Assembly: GCF_002270415.1 (NCBI RefSeq)
Contig: NZ_NNRI01000010.1
Coordinates: 1 to 64,000 of the forward strand
DNA: 64,000 bases
From: Mesorhizobium sophorae
GTDB lineage: Bacteria; Pseudomonadota; Alphaproteobacteria; Rhizobiales; Rhizobiaceae
Reading direction: 5' to 3'
The first letter of the stretch is position 1. Each line of letters begins with the position of its first letter. A program made the translations under genes and the position numbers. A model generated the notes under the pieces. The model was not told where the DNA came from. It searched no databases and saw only the letters and a program-made list of their open reading frames with translations. Below are positions 61,430 to 64,000 of the stretch, in pieces.

Positions 61430-63155
61430 GTAACCGGGGCAGATTTCCGGGCGATCAGGCTGGAGCGGCTTGGCTGACGAGATCGGGAAGCGGCAGAACG
61501 GCGGTTTGTGTGGGGATACCAAGGCGGTGGCCGAGGTAGGCGAAGAAGGAGACGCCGAGCTTGGTGCAGGTCTTCATCAGGCCGAGCAGGACATCGCGGG
61601 CATCTCTGCCTGCGTCACTGACGGTTCCGCCGGAGATCTTGCGTTTGATAACCACGGCGCGAATGTCGTTTTCCGAACCGTTGGTGTGGAGTGGGATCTC
61701 GGGGCGATCGAGAACGCGCAGGAGTTCATGCTTGCGGCGGTGAAGCCGGGTGAGCAGCCTGTCGAGCATGACGTAGCCGGTTCGTCGTTTGAACAGGCGG
61801 TCGAAGCGGGCACGCAAGGCCGCCGCGCGACGCGGACAAGGTGACCGCTGATAGCTCTTCAGGTCGTGATAGAACCACCAGATCAACTGGCGCATGACGT
61901 CAACGGCCTGGCGCTGGTCTGGCGTCATCGGCACCAATTTGTGGACGAGCCGCTCGGCGTGGACCCAACACAGAGCATGGTCGGCGATGCGGAACTGGCC
62001 GGCGTCATCGGAGACGATAACGGCGTCGGCAAGAAAGCCATGATGGCGGATCGCCCCCCACATCGCCCCCTCGGTGGCAATCTTGACCGGGTTCGGCTCA
62101 ACCAGCAAGCTGGTCGAGGTCCAGCGCTGCCAGATGCGCCTGCCAGGCGGCGCTGTCGGCAAACACCTTTTGCGGGAAAGCCGCCAGCCGGTCGATCACC
62201 GGACCAGCGAGGTTGCGGCCGCGCATATAGGCCAACGCCTCGTCATTGATGACGTAATCGCCGTGCCCGGCGCGCAGCGTTGCCAGGAACGCCCCCCGTG
62301 ACTTCGATCGCCCGGTGCGGAACGCGGTGAAGCGGTCATCGCCGATCTGAGCGGTGTAGCCGTCCTGGTTGGCGTGGCGCGCCGACGTATCATCGACCGT
62401 GATCCAGCGCGCCGTGGCAAGTCCGGTGCGCAACACGTCACGATCCTCTGCAACGAAGACCTCGAGGCCCTCCGAAATCAGCCGCACCACCTGACGCTTC
62501 GAGATGTCGACGCCAATGCCCGTCAAGAGTGCGGTTAATCGCTCCGTCGTCACTTGGCCCTGAATATGGCAGGCCAGGATGAAGCGGCGCAGGTTCGCGC
62601 CCCAGCCGCCGACAATCCCCGACGGCAGTGGCGCCACGATCGTCTCGCCGCTCGGGGTCACCCAGCGTTCGCGCCGGTAGCGCACCACCTCGGCCGACAA
62701 CACCAGATCGCGCACCAGGATCGTCTCATACCCCTTGAAGCGGGAGCCCGCAGGGGAGCTCACCGCAACCGTCACCTCGCGGCTCACACGAGCGCTGTCG
62801 CGCTTGGCGCCGCGCCGCCGACGCTTGCCCTTGGCCGCTTTCGCCCCCGTCGCCTTCTCCATCCCCGACGGTTTGGACGGCTTGATTGGCGGCCGCGGAG
62901 GCAGGTCCTTCAGACGCTTAATCTCGTCCTTCAGGCTCTGGTTGTCGGCGCGCAGCGCCTGGTTCTCCATCTGCAGGCTCTCGACCTGTCCGTGAAGACC
63001 CCGCACTTCGCCGAGCAGCGTCCCAACCAGCCCGCGGAGTTCCGCCAGCGACAGGCCTTCAAGCGAATCATTCGGCGGCAGAGTCACGCAAAGGGTGAAT
63101 CACAAACCCGCCCCCCTGCAAACCCCACCTCCGCCCGGAAATCTGCCCCGGTTAC
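61430..63155. mobile_element. IS66-type element
   Basis: 1726 bp with perfect inverted repeats GTAACCGGGGCAGATTTCCG (then GGC) at 61430 and 63155, and the target AAGAGGCC (8-9 bp, AAAGAGGCC) duplicated at 61421-61429 and 63156-63164. One transposase gene, no tnpA/tnpB-like helpers. Confidence 0.9.
61455..63087 (-). pseudogene. IS66-family transposase, frameshifted
   Basis: First part (from 63087): 'LAELRGLVGTLLGEVRGLHG' coiled coil, Lys-rich linker, 'SSPAGSRFKGYETILVRDLV', 'LLTGIGVDISKRQVVRLISE', 'RWITVDDTSARHANQDGYTA' (catalytic Asp). Near 62105 the frame ends (QLAG stop) while the next frame carries on 'VEPNPVKIATEGAMWGAIRH', 'HALCWVHAERLVHKLVP' and 'PLHTNGSENDIRAVVIKRKI' with the catalytic Glu. 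A one-base shift breaks the gene in two; either a recent mutation or a sequencing error. Otherwise complete. Confidence 0.82.
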
Positions 63156-63377
63156 AAAGAGGCCTTGCTAACCACCTGTTTTCACAGTAAATGGCGCGCC
63201 CGACAGGATGAAACTGAGAACTCTTATGTCATTGTTTGTGCGATATAAATTATTAAGACCGCGCTAAGCGCCGCGGCTCTGGGCAGAGCAACTCGCCCGA
63301 AGTGCAACGACCGGGTATCGGTTCGCTGTCCCCTAGCAGTGCGTTTTCTGGCAAATATGCATCGCCTTGAACCACGG

Positions 63378-63998
63378 CTATCGAGACCGGTTGTCTTCGA
63401 GGTACTGTTCACAGCGTTCCAGCACTGCCGGATCGAAGGAGGCAATGCCCAGAGGGACAGTATTGCCGATCGACGCTCCTACAGGTGCATGAACAATCGC
63501 GGCCATGGCGATGGATGGAACGAGATAAAGCTCCAGCCCGCGCGGGAAGGGCGCTGCGTGTCCTTCAGCAATCTCATCAAACGTTTCTGCGATGAAACGC
63601 GGGGGCGCAGCTCTGGTCAGGCACGTGCTGAGCGTCTCGGAAATCGCATCACCTGCATCAGTCTTGCCCACTTTTTCCTTGATTAGGGTGAGCAGTCCGC
63701 GAAGCTGCGTTGTTGCTCCCCAATGACGCGTCTGCGGCGCCACCGCGATGATACGCTCCGGTACCATCGTTGCGTTTGTTACGCCGTACTCCAGGATGGA
63801 AAGAAAGCGCTGCAGATTATCCTCAAGCAGCAAAGACCCGACCAGCGGAATTGTTTTGCGGTCACTTCTGACTTCACCCGCACGCCCTACAGCTTCCCTC
63901 CAGTACCGTCGTTCGTTAAGGCCGGCCTTGACAGTGAATTCTTTTAAGAATTCGGGAGCCAATGAGACGAGAGCTTCATAAGAAGCAATAGAATCCAA
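63378..63998 (-). CDS. Hypothetical protein, possibly partial at the window edge
   Basis: About 206 residues visible; the first codon is a TTG two bases from the window end, so the gene may begin outside. 'YEALVSLAPEFLKEFTVKAG', 'GSLLLEDNLQRFLSILEYGV', 'QLRGLLTLIKEKVGKTDAGD' and 'FIAETFDEIAEGHAAPFPRG' are not recognised. Helical, no membrane segment. No good start or family can be given. Confidence 0.5.
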   Translation of the reverse strand: MDSIASYEALVSLAPEFLKEFTVKAGLNERRYWREAVGRAGEVRSDRKTIPLVGSLLLEDNLQRFLSILEYGVTNATMVPERIIAVAPQTRHWGATTQLRGLLTLIKEKVGKTDAGDAISETLSTCLTRAAPPRFIAETFDEIAEGHAAPFPRGLELYLVPSIAMAAIVHAPVGASIGNTVPLGIASFDPAVLERCEQYLEDNRSR

Positions 63999-64000
63999 TT

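Overview
The window looks like part of a symbiosis island or symbiotic plasmid of a rhizobium, most likely Mesorhizobium-like. The evidence is (i) several promoters with a NifA-type upstream site (TGT-N10-ACA) plus a sigma-54 -24/-12 element, (ii) a rhizobial type III secretion (T3SS) block nopC-nopA-sctD-sctV-y4yS with TtsI-type 'tts boxes', (iii) genes for Nop effectors (NopT, NopP, a NopD-like SUMO protease, a XopP/HLK-like protein), and (iv) dense insertion sequences and decayed genes, typical of such accessory DNA. Species-level identity cannot be read from this alone. Only part of the T3SS is here; the ring, ATPase and export-gate genes other than sctV are not in the window.

Region by region. 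1-5 kb: an OmpW-like porin, an S9 prolyl-oligopeptidase behind a NifA/sigma-54 promoter with a coupled 38-codon leader ORF, a relic of an M16 peptidase, and a second NifA/sigma-54 promoter facing a tiny ORF. 5.3-8.2 kb: an IS630-type transposase gene split by a 2.3 kb serine-recombinase element. 9-10.8 kb: a hipBA toxin-antitoxin pair framed by near-perfect 24 bp inverted repeats. 11-15 kb: a decayed ATPase and two class III CoA-transferases. 15.7-18.8 kb: a two-gene M16 peptidase operon (one with the zinc motif, one without) behind a third NifA/sigma-54 promoter. 18.9-24.2 kb: IS and integrase relics, an RpiR-family regulator, an apparently orphan tts box, nopT, and a frameshifted mucR/ros relic. 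24.4-28.5 kb: an ArsR-type regulator followed by glyA, metK and an adenosine-kinase-like gene, a compact one-carbon/S-adenosylmethionine cluster.

29.5-38.1 kb is an effector island: XopP/HLK-like protein, NopP, and a 1178-residue NopD-like Ulp1 protease carrying five perfect DLNEWP (EAR-type DLNxxP) motifs in 33-residue tandem repeats. 38.3-42.2 kb holds IS6 relics and a four-gene IS21-type element. 42.2-47.9 kb has two DUF982 genes and the T3SS operon, read leftward from a reverse tts box. 48.1-49.8 kb is a Fic protein with an N-terminal HTH-like segment, preceded by five 24-bp-period repeats. 49.8-53.8 kb has a helicase-type C-terminal relic and a traA relaxase relic interrupted by a complete IS630-type element with a passenger HTH gene. 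53.9-63.2 kb carries an AlpA/XRE pair with twin operators, IS701, IS1380 and IS66-type elements, and a Fic-HEPN-hypothetical operon with its own repeated operator.

Working together: the TtsI promoters would deliver NopA/NopC, the secretion apparatus parts and effectors during early infection; the NifA promoters would express peptidases in the nitrogen-fixing nodule stage; the SAM cluster could feed methylation. The Fic, HipBA and HEPN modules look like addiction or defence cargo that stabilises the island, while IS elements and broken genes show continuing turnover. All identifications come from reading the sequence; no database search was run.
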